A DNA stretch of 42,231 nucleotides from Comamonadaceae bacterium (GCA_025356545.1 JANXSU010000161.1:1-42231); one strand, 5' to 3'; numbered from the stretch's first letter, positions 16,456 through 26,489 are shown. Numbers and translations: made by a program. Notes: generated from the sequence alone by a model not told the origin.

Positions 16456-17805
16456 ATGTTTAAAAAAATTCTGGTCGCCAATCGTGGCGAAATAGCCCTG
16501 CGTATTCAGCGCGCTTGCCGTGAATTGGGTATCAAGGCCGTCATGGTTTATTCAGAGGCTGATCGGGACGCCAAATACGTGAAGTTGGCCGAAGAGTCGG
16601 TGTGTATCGGCCCAGCGGCCTCGGCGCTGAGCTACCTCAACATGCCCGCCTTGATTTCTGCCGCAGAGGTGACGGATGCAGAAGCGATTCACCCTGGCTA
16701 TGGTTTTCTGAGTGAAAACGCGAACTTTGCCGAGCGCGTGGAGCAAAGCGGCTTTCAGTTCATTGGCCCAACGCCCGAGTCCATCCGCATCATGGGGGAC
16801 AAAGTGTCGGCCAAGCAGGCCATGATCAAGGCGGGTGTTCCCTGCGTTTCAGGCTCTGAGGGTGAATTGCCGGATGACGCGGTGCAGATTCGAAGCATTG
16901 CCAAGAAAGTCGGTTACCCCGTCATCATCAAAGCGGCCGGTGGCGGCGGCGGACGTGGCATGCGCGTGGTGCACACCGAAGCTGCGCTGATTAACGCGGT
17001 TCAGATGACCAAGGCCGAAGCGGGTGCTGCCTTTGGTAACCCGGCGGTGTACATGGAAAAATTCCTTCAAAACCCGCGCCACATTGAGATTCAAATCCTG
17101 GCAGACAAGCATAAAAATGCGGTCTATCTGGGTGAGCGTGACTGCTCTATGCAGCGACGTCATCAAAAAATTCTCGAGGAAGCCCCTGCTCCGGGTATTC
17201 CGCGCAAGTTGATTGAAAAGATCGGTGAACGCTGCGTGGCGGCATGCAAAAAAATTGGTTACCGGGGTGCGGGTACGTTTGAGTTTCTTTTTGAAAACGG
17301 GGAGTTCTACTTTATTGAGATGAACACCCGGGTTCAGGTAGAACACCCCGTAACGGAGTGGATTACGGGCGTGGACATTGTCAAGACGCAAATTATGGTG
17401 GCTGCCGGTGAGAAGCTGCCCTTTACCCAGCGCCAGATTGAAATCAGGGGTCACGCCATTGAGTGCCGCATCAATGCCGAAGACGCGTACAAATTCACTC
17501 CCTCGCCAGGGCGCATTACCATGTGGCACCCACCCGGTGGGCCGGGGGTTCGGGTGGACTCGCATGTCTATACCAACTACTTTGTGCCGCCCAATTACGA
17601 TTCCATGATCGGGAAGATCATTGTGCATGGTGACACGCGCGAACAGGCTATGGCCCGCATGCGTACGGCCCTGGCCGAAACAGTGGTGGAAGGCATCAGC
17701 ACCAATATTCCCCTGCACCGAGAATTGATGGTGGACGCTAAATTCATGTCGGGCGGCACCAACATCCACTACCTTGAATCGTGGCTGGAGCAACATAAAC
17801 GATGA
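16456..17805 (+). CDS. accC: Acetyl-CoA carboxylase, biotin carboxylase subunit
   Basis: A 449-residue ATP-grasp enzyme that carboxylates the biotin on AccB. It has the N-terminal [18 protein letters not shown], the glycine-rich ATP loop [14 protein letters not shown] near residue 160, [11 protein letters not shown] near 245 and [20 protein letters not shown] near 287, the metal and bicarbonate region. Length equals E. coli AccC. Its stop overlaps the prmA start (ATGA), so the three genes accB-accC-prmA are likely one transcript. Confidence 0.97.
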   Translation: MFKKILVANRGEIALRIQRACRELGIKAVMVYSEADRDAKYVKLAEESVCIGPAASALSYLNMPALISAAEVTDAEAIHPGYGFLSENANFAERVEQSGFQFIGPTPESIRIMGDKVSAKQAMIKAGVPCVSGSEGELPDDAVQIRSIAKKVGYPVIIKAAGGGGGRGMRVVHTEAALINAVQMTKAEAGAAFGNPAVYMEKFLQNPRHIEIQILADKHKNAVYLGERDCSMQRRHQKILEEAPAPGIPRKLIEKIGERCVAACKKIGYRGAGTFEFLFENGEFYFIEMNTRVQVEHPVTEWITGVDIVKTQIMVAAGEKLPFTQRQIEIRGHAIECRINAEDAYKFTPSPGRITMWHPPGGPGVRVDSHVYTNYFVPPNYDSMIGKIIVHGDTREQAMARMRTALAETVVEGISTNIPLHRELMVDAKFMSGGTNIHYLESWLEQHKR

Positions 17806-18692
17806 TCGAACTCAGCCTGTTATGCCCGCAAGACGTTGTGGAGACCTTGAGCGATGCGCTGGATGCACTTGATGCCTTGAGCGTCAGCGTAGAGGATGCC
17901 GATGCCCATACTGAGGCAGAACAAGCGCTGTTTGGAGAGCCTGGTATGCCGCCTCCGCAAGACGGTTGGCAGCGATCCCGTGTGTTGGCATTGTTCCCGG
18001 ATCAAGCCGCCGCAGATAATGCAGCGGTTTTACTGCAGGCCCAGGATTTTTTTGAAAACTGTCATGTGCTGGGTATCCATGTTGTGCCCGAACAGGACTG
18101 GGTGCGCTTGACTCAGTCTCAGTTCACACCAGTCGAAATAACCCCTGATTTCTGGATCGTTCCGACCTGGCATGAACCCCCTGCCCAAGCCAAAATCATC
18201 ATCCGATTGGATCCGGGGCTGGCGTTTGGCACGGGCACCCATCCGACCACCCGTATGTGCCTGCGCTGGATCGCACAACATGCGAGTGATGGCCGTGGGT
18301 TGGGCAGGGTGCTGGATTATGGCTGTGGATCAGGCATTCTCGCGATTGGTGCGGCTAAGTATGGTGCTATTGAGATTGACGCCTTGGACATCGATGAGGC
18401 CGCTGTGAGCGCAACCGTATTGAATGCGGATGCGAATCAGGTCAAGCTCCAAGCGGGACTTCCAGAGCAAGTCAGCGGCCAGTACCAGACCGTACTGGCC
18501 AATATTCTGGCCACGCCCCTCAAAGTGTTGGCGCCGCTGCTGTGTGCCCGTGTCGCACCTGGTGGTTCGCTGGTATTGGCTGGCATCCTGGAGCGTCAAT
18601 CAGATGAGTTGATTCATGCTTATGCGCCTTATTGCCAGTTGAGCGTTGCACAGACGCAAGAGGGCTGGGTTCTCATGACCGCACGCTTGTGA
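17802..18692 (+). CDS. prmA: Ribosomal protein L11 methyltransferase
   Basis: A 296-residue SAM-dependent methyltransferase that trimethylates ribosomal protein L11. N-terminal substrate-recognition domain (about 1-110), then the Rossmann domain with [18 protein letters not shown] near residue 140 and the SAM motif [19 protein letters not shown] near 170; [16 protein letters not shown] near 230 is the post-I motif with N in place of the usual D/N. Overlaps accC by four bases. Confidence 0.95.
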   Translation: MIELSLLCPQDVVETLSDALDALDALSVSVEDADAHTEAEQALFGEPGMPPPQDGWQRSRVLALFPDQAAADNAAVLLQAQDFFENCHVLGIHVVPEQDWVRLTQSQFTPVEITPDFWIVPTWHEPPAQAKIIIRLDPGLAFGTGTHPTTRMCLRWIAQHASDGRGLGRVLDYGCGSGILAIGAAKYGAIEIDALDIDEAAVSATVLNADANQVKLQAGLPEQVSGQYQTVLANILATPLKVLAPLLCARVAPGGSLVLAGILERQSDELIHAYAPYCQLSVAQTQEGWVLMTARL

Positions 18693-18726
18693 TTCGCCCG
18701 GGGGAGGCGTTCTACAATCAACTTCC

Positions 18727-19665
18727 ATGAGCTTGATCACACGTTGTCCTGCCTGCATGACCATGTTCAGGGTTGTGCCAGATCAACTTCGTATTTCTGA
18801 AGGCTGGGTTCGCTGCGGTCAGTGTGATGAGGTTTTTGATGCTACAGCTCACCTACAGGAGATAGTTGAAACCAGTGAAGCGCGCAGGCCTGCGAATGGG
18901 CACGAGGCGCTTGAGACATTTGCGCCTGTTGCACCTTCTGTTGAACATGTTGAGACGTTTGAGCGCCCAGCGGAGACGCCAAGGATTGAGCAGACGCTGG
19001 ATGACGCACGCGAGTTCGAATCGTCTCATTCGACTCTGCATACACAGAAGTCTGTCGATGAGACCATCGTTGGCGAGACGTTTATTGAAGAACTCGCCTT
19101 GGATGATGCGCCCCCTCAGATAAAGCCAGTTGAGGTGCTACACCAACCCTCTTTCATGCGGAGTAAGCCAAGCGCTTTGATGCCACGCAAGCCCTGGGTG
19201 AGTGTCAGCCTGTACTTCGCTGCGTTGCTTTTGAGTGCGGGGCTCATTTTACAAGCACTACTGCATGAGCGCGACCGCATTGCGGCACAGGCACCTGAGA
19301 TCAAACCCGTGCTTGAGTCCCTTTGTGCGTGGATGCAGTGCACGGTGTCGCCCTTGCGCCAAATTGAGTCAGTCGTGATGGACAGCTCCTCTTTCAACAA
19401 ACTTAGCGGAGATATTTACCGTCTAAATTTCACACTTAAAAATACATCATTGATGGCGCTGGCCCTACCGACGATTGAAATCTCACTGACGGATGCCCAA
19501 GATCAAGCCCTGATGAGGCGGGTGATTAATCCGGATGTTTTGGGCTTCAAATCTGACCATCTGGCACCAACCTCGGAGTCCAGTGCCTCGATCACTCTTT
19601 CGGTCAACAAGCAAGAAGGCGTGGACCGCGTCGCAGGCTACCGAATTCTCGCGTTTTACCCCTGA
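18727..19665 (+). CDS. Zinc-ribbon, DUF3426-type membrane protein
   Basis: A 312-residue protein with an MJ0042-type zinc ribbon at the N terminus (C7-x2-C10 ... C30-x2-C33, within ITRCPACMTMF and WVRCGQCDEVF), an acidic low-complexity linker (about 45-150), one membrane helix (about 157-180) and a C-terminal domain of the DUF3426 type containing VMDSSSFNKLSGDIYRL. Function unknown; the layout predicts a cytosolic zinc head and a periplasmic tail. It is regularly found behind prmA in betaproteobacteria, as here (34 bases). Confidence 0.85.
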   Translation: MSLITRCPACMTMFRVVPDQLRISEGWVRCGQCDEVFDATAHLQEIVETSEARRPANGHEALETFAPVAPSVEHVETFERPAETPRIEQTLDDAREFESSHSTLHTQKSVDETIVGETFIEELALDDAPPQIKPVEVLHQPSFMRSKPSALMPRKPWVSVSLYFAALLLSAGLILQALLHERDRIAAQAPEIKPVLESLCAWMQCTVSPLRQIESVVMDSSSFNKLSGDIYRLNFTLKNTSLMALALPTIEISLTDAQDQALMRRVINPDVLGFKSDHLAPTSESSASITLSVNKQEGVDRVAGYRILAFYP

Positions 19666-19681
19666 CACTTCCTTTATTTTT

Positions 19682-20584
19682 ATGGCAACTTTAATTTGTG
19701 GTTCTCTGGCTTTTGACACCATCATGAACTTTGAGGGTAAATTTGCAGAGCAAATTTTGCCCGACCAGTTGCACATTTTGAATGTATCTTTTCTGGTGCC
19801 CACCTTGCGCCGGGACTTCGGTGGCTGTGCAGGAAATATCGCGTATGCACTCAAATTATTGGGTGGAACACCACTTCCCATGGCTACTTTGGGTAACGAC
19901 GGTGCTGGCTATTTACAGCGCTTGCGCGATATGGGCATCGCTACCGATTACGTGCGCCAGATCGAGGAAACCTACACGGCGCAAGCCTTGATCATGACGG
20001 ACCGGGACAACAATCAGATCACGGCCTTCCACCCAGGCGCCATGATGCAAGCGCATGTGATGCAGGTCAAATCACATCCGGATATTCAGCTCGGCATCAT
20101 CTCGCCTGACGGGCGCGATGCCATGTTGCAGCATGCGGAGCAATTCAAGGTGGCAGACATTCCCTTTGTTTTCGATCCGGGACAGGGTCTGCCCATGTTC
20201 GATGGTGCCGAACTCGCACGCTTTATTGACCTGGCCAGTTGGGTGACTGTTAATGACTATGAAGGCAAGATGCTCAGTGACCGTACGGGTTGGAGTCATG
20301 CGGATATTTCACGCAAGGTCAAAGGCTTGATTGTGACGCTCGGGGCTGAGGGCAGCGAAGTTTGGGTTGATGGCGAAAAGACCTTGGTGCCACCGGTTAA
20401 GGCCTTAGCCGTGGTGGATCCAACCGGTTGTGGCGATGCTTACCGCGGTGCTCTGTTATTCGGCCTGGAGCAGGGTTGGCCCTTGGCTCGCTGTGCAGCT
20501 TTGGGTAATCAATTGGGCTCACTCAAAATTGCCCAACGCGGACCTCAAAATTATGTGGTGGATCTCACGACGCTTGGTCTGTAG
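19682..20584 (+). CDS. PfkB-family carbohydrate/nucleoside kinase (adenosine kinase-like)
   Basis: A 300-residue ribokinase-fold enzyme. It begins MATLICGSLAFDTIM with an early FEGKF, continues with RDFGGCAGNIAYALKLLGG (substrate loop) and ends with VVDPTGCGDAYRGALLFGL, PfkB signature 2 with the catalytic aspartate. The ATG at 19682 is chosen because it gives the usual N-terminal strand; the frame is open upstream into the DUF3426 gene. Family members of this type in betaproteobacteria are annotated as adenosine kinase or PfkB kinase; the substrate is not certain. Ends with TAG. Confidence 0.88.
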   Translation: MATLICGSLAFDTIMNFEGKFAEQILPDQLHILNVSFLVPTLRRDFGGCAGNIAYALKLLGGTPLPMATLGNDGAGYLQRLRDMGIATDYVRQIEETYTAQALIMTDRDNNQITAFHPGAMMQAHVMQVKSHPDIQLGIISPDGRDAMLQHAEQFKVADIPFVFDPGQGLPMFDGAELARFIDLASWVTVNDYEGKMLSDRTGWSHADISRKVKGLIVTLGAEGSEVWVDGEKTLVPPVKALAVVDPTGCGDAYRGALLFGLEQGWPLARCAALGNQLGSLKIAQRGPQNYVVDLTTLGL

Positions 20585-20606
20585 AGCCAGGCGTTCGCTC
20601 GGGCAC

Positions 20607-20639
20607 AAAAAAGCCCGATGCCTTTCGGACATCGGGCTT
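20607..20639 (-). terminator. Intrinsic terminator of the histone-like gene
   Basis: AAGCCCGATG (20611-20620) pairs perfectly with CATCGGGCTT (20630-20639). Read on the minus strand the hairpin is followed by a T-run (20607-20612). It lies between two convergent genes and mainly serves the minus-strand one. Confidence 0.85.
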
Positions 20640-20656
20640 GCAGCCAGTTAAGTGGC

Positions 20657-21139
20657 TTAGGGCTTGTTGGCCGTAGGAAACGGCCAGGCCGCTTGCGGGT
20701 TCAGAGTGGTCTGAGCCGCAGGCGCAGTCGGAGCGGCTTTGGCAGCGGGTGCTTTCGCGGCTTTCTTGGCGGCCGGCTTCTTGGCTGCTTTCTTGGCGGC
20801 TGGTTTTTTGGCAGCGGGTTTCTTAGCAGCTGCTTTTTTCGCAGGTGCCTTCTTCACTACAGCTTTTTTGGCCGGCGCTTTTTTAGCCGCTGCTTTTTTG
20901 GCAGGTGCTTTTTTGGCAGGTGCTTTTTTCGCGACGACTTTTTTAGCCGGAGCTTTCTTAGCGGCTACTTTTTTAGCAGGCGCTTTTTTCGCTACGACTT
21001 TTTTAGCTGGGGCTTTTTTCGCCGGAGCTTTCTTAGCGGCTACTTTTTTAGCAGGTGCTTTTTTCGCTACAACTTTTTTAGCTGGAGCTTTCTTCGCGGG
21101 AGCAGCCTTTTTTGCGGCTGGTTTTTTTGCAGTTGCCAT
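20657..21139 (-). CDS. Histone H1-like lysine/alanine/proline repeat protein
   Basis: A 160-residue protein made almost wholly of KKAPAKK, KKVVAKK and KKVAAKK units, then a short non-repetitive tail ending WPFPTANKP. This is the composition of bacterial H1-like DNA-binding proteins (AlgP/HctB/BpH1 type), which bind DNA non-specifically. The ATG at 21139 is chosen: AAGGAG lies six bases upstream; an ATG directly before it and another six codons upstream are possible. The DNA is internally repetitive, so length probably varies between strains and the assembly should be viewed with caution. It lies 172 bases downstream of nrdB on the same strand and has its own terminator. Confidence 0.88.
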   Translation of the reverse strand: MATAKKPAAKKAAPAKKAPAKKVVAKKAPAKKVAAKKAPAKKAPAKKVVAKKAPAKKVAAKKAPAKKVVAKKAPAKKAPAKKAAAKKAPAKKAVVKKAPAKKAAAKKPAAKKPAAKKAAKKPAAKKAAKAPAAKAAPTAPAAQTTLNPQAAWPFPTANKP

Positions 21140-21201
21140 CATTTTCTCCTTGATCAAATAACAAAGAGCACTTCATACAAGTTGGTTGGCATGAAGCGAT
21201 C

Positions 21202-21231
21202 CATGGTGCTGGGCAGATTCCCAACACCATG
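21202..21231 (-). terminator. Possible hairpin between nrdB and the histone-like gene
   Basis: CATGGTGCTGGG (21202-21213) pairs with CCCAACACCATG (21220-21231) over a six-base loop; the single mismatch becomes a G-U pair in minus-strand RNA. There is no T-run after it, so it could be a weak terminator, an mRNA-stabilising 3' structure for nrdAB, or a protein site. Confidence 0.4.
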
Positions 21232-21311
21232 AACTCGGGTGCACAAGCCATGGCCACGCTCTGCGGCGCGATTCATGGTTTGTGTAATTATTAAACGCAT
21301 TTAAAACAGCC

Positions 21312-22502
21312 TTAGTCCCAAGAGAGCGCGCCACCCGACTGATACTCGATCACGCGAGTTTCAAAGAAGTTACGCTCTTTCTTCAGGTCAATCATTTCAC
21401 TCATCCAAGGAAAAGGGTTTTCCTCGTTGAGAAACAGGGGCTCCAAGCCAATCTGTGTGGCACGCCGGTTGGCGATGTAACGCAAGTAACCTTTGAACAT
21501 GGAAGCATTCATACCCAGCACGCCGCGTGGCATGGTGTCCTCCGCGTAACGGTATTCCAGCTCGACTGCTTTCTCAAACAAGGCTTTGATTTCGGCTTTG
21601 AACTCAGGCGTCCACAAATGAGGATTTTCGAGTTTGAGTTGATTGATCAGGTCAATGCCGAAGTTGCAGTGCATCGACTCATCACGCAGGATGTATTGGT
21701 ACTGCTCAGCCGCGCCCGTCATCTTGTTTTGACGACCCAGTGCGAGGATTTGAGTGAAGCCAACGTAGAAAAACAGGCCTTCCATCAGGCAGGCGAAAAC
21801 AATCAAAGATTTGAGCAGCGTCTGGTCGGTCTCGAAAGTGCCGGTGTGGAAGTGGGGGTCGCTGATGGCTTCGATGAAAGGAATCAGGAATTGGTCTTTG
21901 TCACGAATGGACTGCACTTCGTTGTAGGCATTGAAAATTTCGGCTTCATCCAAGCCCAGCGACTCCACAATGTACTGATAGGCGTGCGTATGAATCGCCT
22001 CTTCAAAAGCTTGTCTGAGCAGGAACTGACGGCACTCGGGCGCTGTGATGTGGCGGTAGGTTCCAAGCACAATGTTGTTGGCGGCCAGTGAGTCAGCGGT
22101 GACAAAAAAGCCAAGGTTACGCTTGACAATGCGGCGTTCGTCTTCAGTCAGACCGTTCGGATCTTTCCAGAGTGCGATGTCGCGCGTCATGTTGACCTCT
22201 TGCGGCATCCAGTGGTTAGCACAGGTGGCCAGATATTTTTCCCAAGCCCACTTGTACTTGAACGGTACCAGTTGATTGACGTCGGTCTGCCCGTTGATGA
22301 TGCGTTTGTCTGAAGCCTTGATGCGGTGCGGGGTCGCAGCCTTGGCGACTTGGGCTGTTGCGGTGGGTGCCAACGAGATCGCGCTGGATCCCGCTGTAAG
22401 TGAGGGGTGCTCACTCATGCGACCGCTCAACGGGTTGCTTGCATGAGAGATTTGCGGTGTGGGCTTGACTTCTTCGTCCCAGTTCAACATAGGTGTTTCC
22501 AA
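21312..22502 (-). CDS. nrdB: Ribonucleoside-diphosphate reductase, beta subunit (class Ia)
   Basis: A 396-residue R2 protein holding the di-iron/tyrosyl radical cofactor. The family core is clear: [40 protein letters not shown], where the tyrosine after HTHA aligns with the radical tyrosine of E. coli NrdB, and [12 protein letters not shown] with iron ligands. The C terminus ([13 protein letters not shown]) is the tail that docks into NrdA. The first ~80 residues are a non-conserved Ala/Thr/Ser-rich extension. It lies 128 bases behind nrdA; no promoter is obvious in that gap, so the two are most likely cotranscribed from the NrdR-controlled promoter. Confidence 0.95.
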   Translation of the reverse strand: METPMLNWDEEVKPTPQISHASNPLSGRMSEHPSLTAGSSAISLAPTATAQVAKAATPHRIKASDKRIINGQTDVNQLVPFKYKWAWEKYLATCANHWMPQEVNMTRDIALWKDPNGLTEDERRIVKRNLGFFVTADSLAANNIVLGTYRHITAPECRQFLLRQAFEEAIHTHAYQYIVESLGLDEAEIFNAYNEVQSIRDKDQFLIPFIEAISDPHFHTGTFETDQTLLKSLIVFACLMEGLFFYVGFTQILALGRQNKMTGAAEQYQYILRDESMHCNFGIDLINQLKLENPHLWTPEFKAEIKALFEKAVELEYRYAEDTMPRGVLGMNASMFKGYLRYIANRRATQIGLEPLFLNEENPFPWMSEMIDLKKERNFFETRVIEYQSGGALSWD

Positions 22503-22630
22503 TCAGCGAATTATCAGAGCAGCGCGATGAAATGAAAAGTATTCATTCACATCGTTGCTGCATGTGTTGCTCAATAGCATCGACATGGATGTCATGTGGA
22601 GTGCGATGCTGTGATGAGAGCGTTTTTATT

Positions 22631-25516
22631 TCATTGGCAGGATTCGCAGCCTGGGTCATCAATCGCGCAAAACTTGATGTCGGTCGCAGCTTGAGAACTC
22701 ATTTGAGCTTGCGCGACAGCTGCAGCAGCTTCAAGTGCGCTGCTGCCGCCCGATGAGACTGAATTCATTCGACCCGCAGTGACGGTGGATTTTTCAGCAT
22801 GTGTTGCTGACATGGTGCGCAGATAGTAGGTGGTCTTAAGACCGCGCAACCAGGCGAGTTTGTACGTCTCATCGAGTTTCTTTCCAGAAGCACCAGCCAT
22901 ATAGATGTTCAGACTCTGTGCTTGGTCAATCCATTTTTGACGGCGTGCTGCAGCTTCGATGAGCCATCGTGTTTCGATCTCGAACGCAGTGGCATAGAGC
23001 GATTTGAGATCTTGTGGCACACGGTCGATTGGGCTGAGGGATCCGTCAAAATGTTTGAGATCCATCACCATCACGTCATCCCAAAGGCCGAGTCGTTTGA
23101 GGTCGCGCACCAAGTAGCCGTTGATAACGGTGAACTCGCCAGACAGGTTGGACTTGACCGAGAGATTACCAAAGCAAGGCTCAATGCAGGCATCTACACC
23201 AATGATGTTAGAGATCGTTGCAGTTGGGGCGATGGCCACGCAATTGGAGTTGCGCATGCCATGGCGTGCAATCTTCTGGCGCAGTGCGTCCCAGTCCATC
23301 GTGACGGAGCGATCCACCTCGACGTAGCCGCCTCGGGCATTGGCCAGCAGATCCAATGTGTCCAACGGCATCACGCCTTGATCCCACAGTGAGCCCTTGT
23401 AGCTGGAGTAGCGACCGCGTTCGGCCGCGAGCTCGGTGGAGGCCCAGTAGGCGTAGTAGCAGATGGCCTCCATCGACGTGTCGGCAAAAGCCACAGCGGC
23501 GTCGCTGGCATAGGGAATGCGCAACTCATACAGGCTGTCTTGAAAACCCATCAGGCCCAGACCAACTGGGCGATGGCGCATATTGGAATCACGTGCTTTT
23601 TTGACAGCGTAATAGTTGATGTCGATCACGTTGTCTAGCATGCGCATGGCGATCGAGATCGTTTTTTGCAGCTTGACATGATCAAGCTGACCGTCCTTGA
23701 TGTGTTGCAGTAGATTGACCGAGCCCAGATTGCATACGGCAGTTTCCGTATCGCTGGTATTGAGCGTGATCTCGGTGCACAGGTTACTGGAGTGCACAAC
23801 ACCCGCGTGTTGCTGGGGTGAGCGCACGTTGCACGCATCCTTGAAGGTGATCCAAGGATGACCGGTCTCGAACAACATGGTGAGCATCTTGCGCCACAGG
23901 TCAGCGGCTTGCACTGTACGTGCGGGCTTGATCTCGCCCCGTGCTGCTTTGGCTTCGTAAGCCACATAAGCGCGCTCAAAGTCGGCGCCGAACTTGTCGT
24001 GCAAGTCAGGCACGTTGTTGGGCGAAAACAGAGTCCACTCGCCTTTTTCCATCACGCGGCGCATGAACAGGTCAGGGATCCAGTTGGCGGTATTCATATC
24101 GTGCGTGCGGCGGCGGTCATCGCCCGTGTTCTTGCGCAGTTCCAGAAACTCTTCGATGTCCAGGTGCCAGGTCTCCAGGTAAGTGCAGACCGCGCCCTTG
24201 CGCTTGCCGCCCTGGTTCACCGCCACGGCCGTGTCGTTCACAACCTTCAGGAAGGGTACAACGCCTTGCGATTCGCCGTTGGTGCCTTTAATGTGGGCGC
24301 CCAAAGCGCGAACACGCGTCCAGTCATTGCCCAGGCCGCCGGCAAATTTAGACAGCAGCGCATTTTCCTTGATTGATTCGTAGATGCCGTCCAGATCGTC
24401 GGGCACGGTCGTCAGGTAGCAACTGGAGAGCTGCGAACGCAGCGTACCTGCGTTGAAAAGCGTAGGCGTGCTCGACATGAAGTCAAACGAGGACAGAACC
24501 TCATAGAACTCGATGGCGCGGGCTTCACGGTCAATCTCACCCAGCGACAGACCCATGGCCACGCGCATGAAGAAGGCTTGTGGCAACTCAATGCGGCTCT
24601 TGCGCACGTGCAAGAAGTAACGGTCATACAGGGTTTGCAGACCCAGATAGTCAAACTGCAAATCACGCTCGGCTTTGAGGGCTGCACCCAGTCGCTTCAA
24701 ATCAAATTGCAAGAGTTTTTCGTCGAGCAACTCATTCTCTACGCCTAGCTTGATAAAGCCCGGGAAGTAGTCCACGTAAGCTTCACTCATCTCAGACGGT
24801 GGCACGTCACGTCCAAGCACCTCTCGGGCAATGGTGTGAAACAGTAAACGTGCCGTAGCGTAGGTGTAGTCGGGGTCTTTTTCGATCAGGGTGCGCGCGG
24901 CAAGTATCGAGGCCTTGTATACCTCCTCCATAGGAATACCGTCATAGAGATTGCGCAAGGTTTCAGAAAAAATCGGATCAGCTTTGACATCGGCGCCCAA
25001 ATTTGTGCAAGCGGCTACGATCAAACCTAGCAGTCGATCCAGATTCAAAGGAGTGCGCTGTCCGTTATCGATGACATGCAACACGGGGGTTTGGGTTGCT
25101 TGAGGGGTGGTCTGGATCGCCCGTTCTTGGGCGCGTTTTTCGCGGTACAAAACATAGGCTCGAGCGATCTCGTGGTGACCACCGCGCATCAAACCTAATT
25201 CAACTTGATCTTGGATGTCTTCGATGGGAAAAGTGCCACCACCGGGGCGCGAACGCATCAAGGCGCGCACTACGGTTTGGGTCAGGCTGTCCACCACTTC
25301 GCGGACACTGGCCGAAGCCGCGCCTTGCGTGCCGTGGACGGCTAAAAAGGCTTTCATCATCGCCACGGCAATCTTTGCAGGTTCGAAGGGCACAACAGAG
25401 CCATTGCGGCGCAGGATCTGGTAATGGCTTAGCGGGTTGTCAGTGGTGCTCTCACGGTTTTGGCGTGTCGGAACGCCAAGGGTAAGGGATGTAGGTGAGT
25501 TCATTGTGGTTTGCAT
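22631..25516 (-). CDS. nrdA: Ribonucleoside-diphosphate reductase, alpha subunit (class Ia)
   Basis: A 961-residue R1 protein that reduces ribonucleotides to deoxyribonucleotides. An N-terminal ATP-cone (about residues 30-130, QILRRNGSVVPFEPAKIAVAM) gives allosteric activity control; STPTLFNAGT and SNLCTEI belong to the catalytic barrel with active-site cysteines; the C terminus DDPGCESCQ carries the CxxC redox pair that regenerates the active site. The ATG at 25516 has GAGGAAAT just upstream. Two NrdR boxes overlap its promoter (25589-25636). Length is greater than E. coli NrdA (761), typical for the betaproteobacterial form. Confidence 0.96.
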   Translation of the reverse strand: MQTTMNSPTSLTLGVPTRQNRESTTDNPLSHYQILRRNGSVVPFEPAKIAVAMMKAFLAVHGTQGAASASVREVVDSLTQTVVRALMRSRPGGGTFPIEDIQDQVELGLMRGGHHEIARAYVLYREKRAQERAIQTTPQATQTPVLHVIDNGQRTPLNLDRLLGLIVAACTNLGADVKADPIFSETLRNLYDGIPMEEVYKASILAARTLIEKDPDYTYATARLLFHTIAREVLGRDVPPSEMSEAYVDYFPGFIKLGVENELLDEKLLQFDLKRLGAALKAERDLQFDYLGLQTLYDRYFLHVRKSRIELPQAFFMRVAMGLSLGEIDREARAIEFYEVLSSFDFMSSTPTLFNAGTLRSQLSSCYLTTVPDDLDGIYESIKENALLSKFAGGLGNDWTRVRALGAHIKGTNGESQGVVPFLKVVNDTAVAVNQGGKRKGAVCTYLETWHLDIEEFLELRKNTGDDRRRTHDMNTANWIPDLFMRRVMEKGEWTLFSPNNVPDLHDKFGADFERAYVAYEAKAARGEIKPARTVQAADLWRKMLTMLFETGHPWITFKDACNVRSPQQHAGVVHSSNLCTEITLNTSDTETAVCNLGSVNLLQHIKDGQLDHVKLQKTISIAMRMLDNVIDINYYAVKKARDSNMRHRPVGLGLMGFQDSLYELRIPYASDAAVAFADTSMEAICYYAYWASTELAAERGRYSSYKGSLWDQGVMPLDTLDLLANARGGYVEVDRSVTMDWDALRQKIARHGMRNSNCVAIAPTATISNIIGVDACIEPCFGNLSVKSNLSGEFTVINGYLVRDLKRLGLWDDVMVMDLKHFDGSLSPIDRVPQDLKSLYATAFEIETRWLIEAAARRQKWIDQAQSLNIYMAGASGKKLDETYKLAWLRGLKTTYYLRTMSATHAEKSTVTAGRMNSVSSGGSSALEAAAAVAQAQMSSQAATDIKFCAIDDPGCESCQ

Positions 25517-25588
25517 TATTTCCTCGTCTTCGGCAAATTTATTCGGATTTTATGGTCGGTCAATCAGCATTTCAGGCGCGTCCTGAAA

Positions 25589-25636
25589 GCACTATATATG
25601 GGGTCTCACATGATTGCAAGACACTACCGGTAGTGT
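25589..25636 (-). promoter_or_regulatory. nrdA promoter with two NrdR boxes
   Basis: On the minus strand TTGCAA (25614-25619) and TATAGT (25591-25596) form -35 and -10 boxes with a 17-base spacer. A 16-bp site at 25589-25604 (GCACTATATATGGGGT on the plus strand) fits the NrdR consensus ACACTATATATAGTGT and covers the -10. A second, perfect palindrome ACACTACCGGTAGTGT at 25621-25636 abuts the -35. The two are 32 bases apart start to start, three helical turns, the usual NrdR spacing. The regulator NrdR, an ATP/dATP-sensing repressor, is not encoded in the window. Confidence 0.88.
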
Positions 25637-25877
25637 ACTGCCGCAAAAAGAGAATGCTTGGATTTGACCGTAGAAAAATATAAAAACACTCAGGCAAAAA
25701 CCAAAATGCCGCGTAGAGAGCCAAGCCGCTACAGGTCTTGCCAAATCAAATACGCCGGGCTCAGAACAAGCAATGACAAGGCGTACCGTGGACTTTGCCT
25801 TGCTTGGCCGCATATTGTCTGGTTTCATGGTTTATTCCTGCTGTCAAAACAGGAATGCAAGGCCATCCAAAAATAGA
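25637..25877. other. Non-coding stretch between ampD and the nrdA promoter
   Basis: A/T-richer than its surroundings. It holds an inverted repeat ATTCCTG/CAGGAAT (25834-25840, 25850-25856) just past the ampD stop, without a T-run, and a 78-codon minus-strand frame starting at 25828 with AGGA upstream that runs into the NrdR boxes; its composition is not convincing as a gene. Nothing else is recognisable. Confidence 0.4.
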
Positions 25878-26489
25878 TCAACGAGTCAGCAAAGGCTTTA
25901 AAACCTCGGGAAAACACTGAGTCGGCCAGCCCAGGTTTTGTTGTAAAAGCGCCCAGCTAAACCCTGTTCCCGGATCGGATTTTCTGCCGGGTGCAATATG
26001 TTCGTGCCCGGCGATGTGTGTGATCGCATGGCGGGATGTCAGGGCGGCGCACAGGCTGCCAAGGGTTTCATATTGGGCGACTTCAAACGCGCCGCCCTCA
26101 ACGCCTTCAAGCTCAATGCCAATGGAATTGTCGTTGCAGTTGTCTCGCCCCCGGTAGTGGGAGTTGCCTGCATGCCAAGCGCGCGCATCACAGTCCACGA
26201 ACTGCCACAGTTCGCCATTGCGCTGAATATAGAAATGTGCAGACACCTTCAACCCTTTGATGGTGTCGAAATAGGGGTGGGCGTTCCAGTCCAACGTGTT
26301 GGTAAACAACTGTTCGACTTCACGCCCACCAAATTGGCCGGGCGGCAGGCTGATGGCGTGAATAACGATCAGATCTATTGCGGTACCTGACGGGCGCATC
26401 CCAAAATTTGGCGATGGCAAAGCATGTGCAAAGCGATACCAACCGCCATGCCACAAAGCGTCGTCGAGGTCAGCACCAGTCGTTATCAT
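25878..26489 (-). CDS. ampD: 1,6-anhydro-N-acetylmuramyl-L-alanine amidase AmpD
   Basis: A 203-residue zinc amidase that removes the stem peptide from anhydro-muropeptides in cytosolic murein recycling; its loss typically induces AmpC beta-lactamases in species that have AmpR. Zinc ligands are expected at H44 (LIVIHAISLPPG) and at the histidine and aspartate of GHEHIAPGRKSDPGTGFSW. The central HFYIQRNGELWQFVD and RAWHAGNSHY are family blocks. The ATG overlaps the pilR stop (ATGA). Placement behind pilSR is common in Burkholderiales. Confidence 0.95.
   Translation of the reverse strand: MITTGADLDDALWHGGWYRFAHALPSPNFGMRPSGTAIDLIVIHAISLPPGQFGGREVEQLFTNTLDWNAHPYFDTIKGLKVSAHFYIQRNGELWQFVDCDARAWHAGNSHYRGRDNCNDNSIGIELEGVEGGAFEVAQYETLGSLCAALTSRHAITHIAGHEHIAPGRKSDPGTGFSWALLQQNLGWPTQCFPEVLKPLLTR

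Noticed and set aside
20739-21161. Alanine/phenylalanine-rich plus-strand frame of 140 codons opposite the histone-like gene
   Set aside because: It is the antisense of a KKAPAKK repeat; the minus-strand frame has the ribosome site, terminator and family match.
25592-25828. 78-codon minus-strand frame with AGGA upstream between ampD and nrdA
   Set aside because: It runs through the nrdA promoter and both NrdR boxes, and its composition shows no domain or clear codon bias; treated as non-coding.
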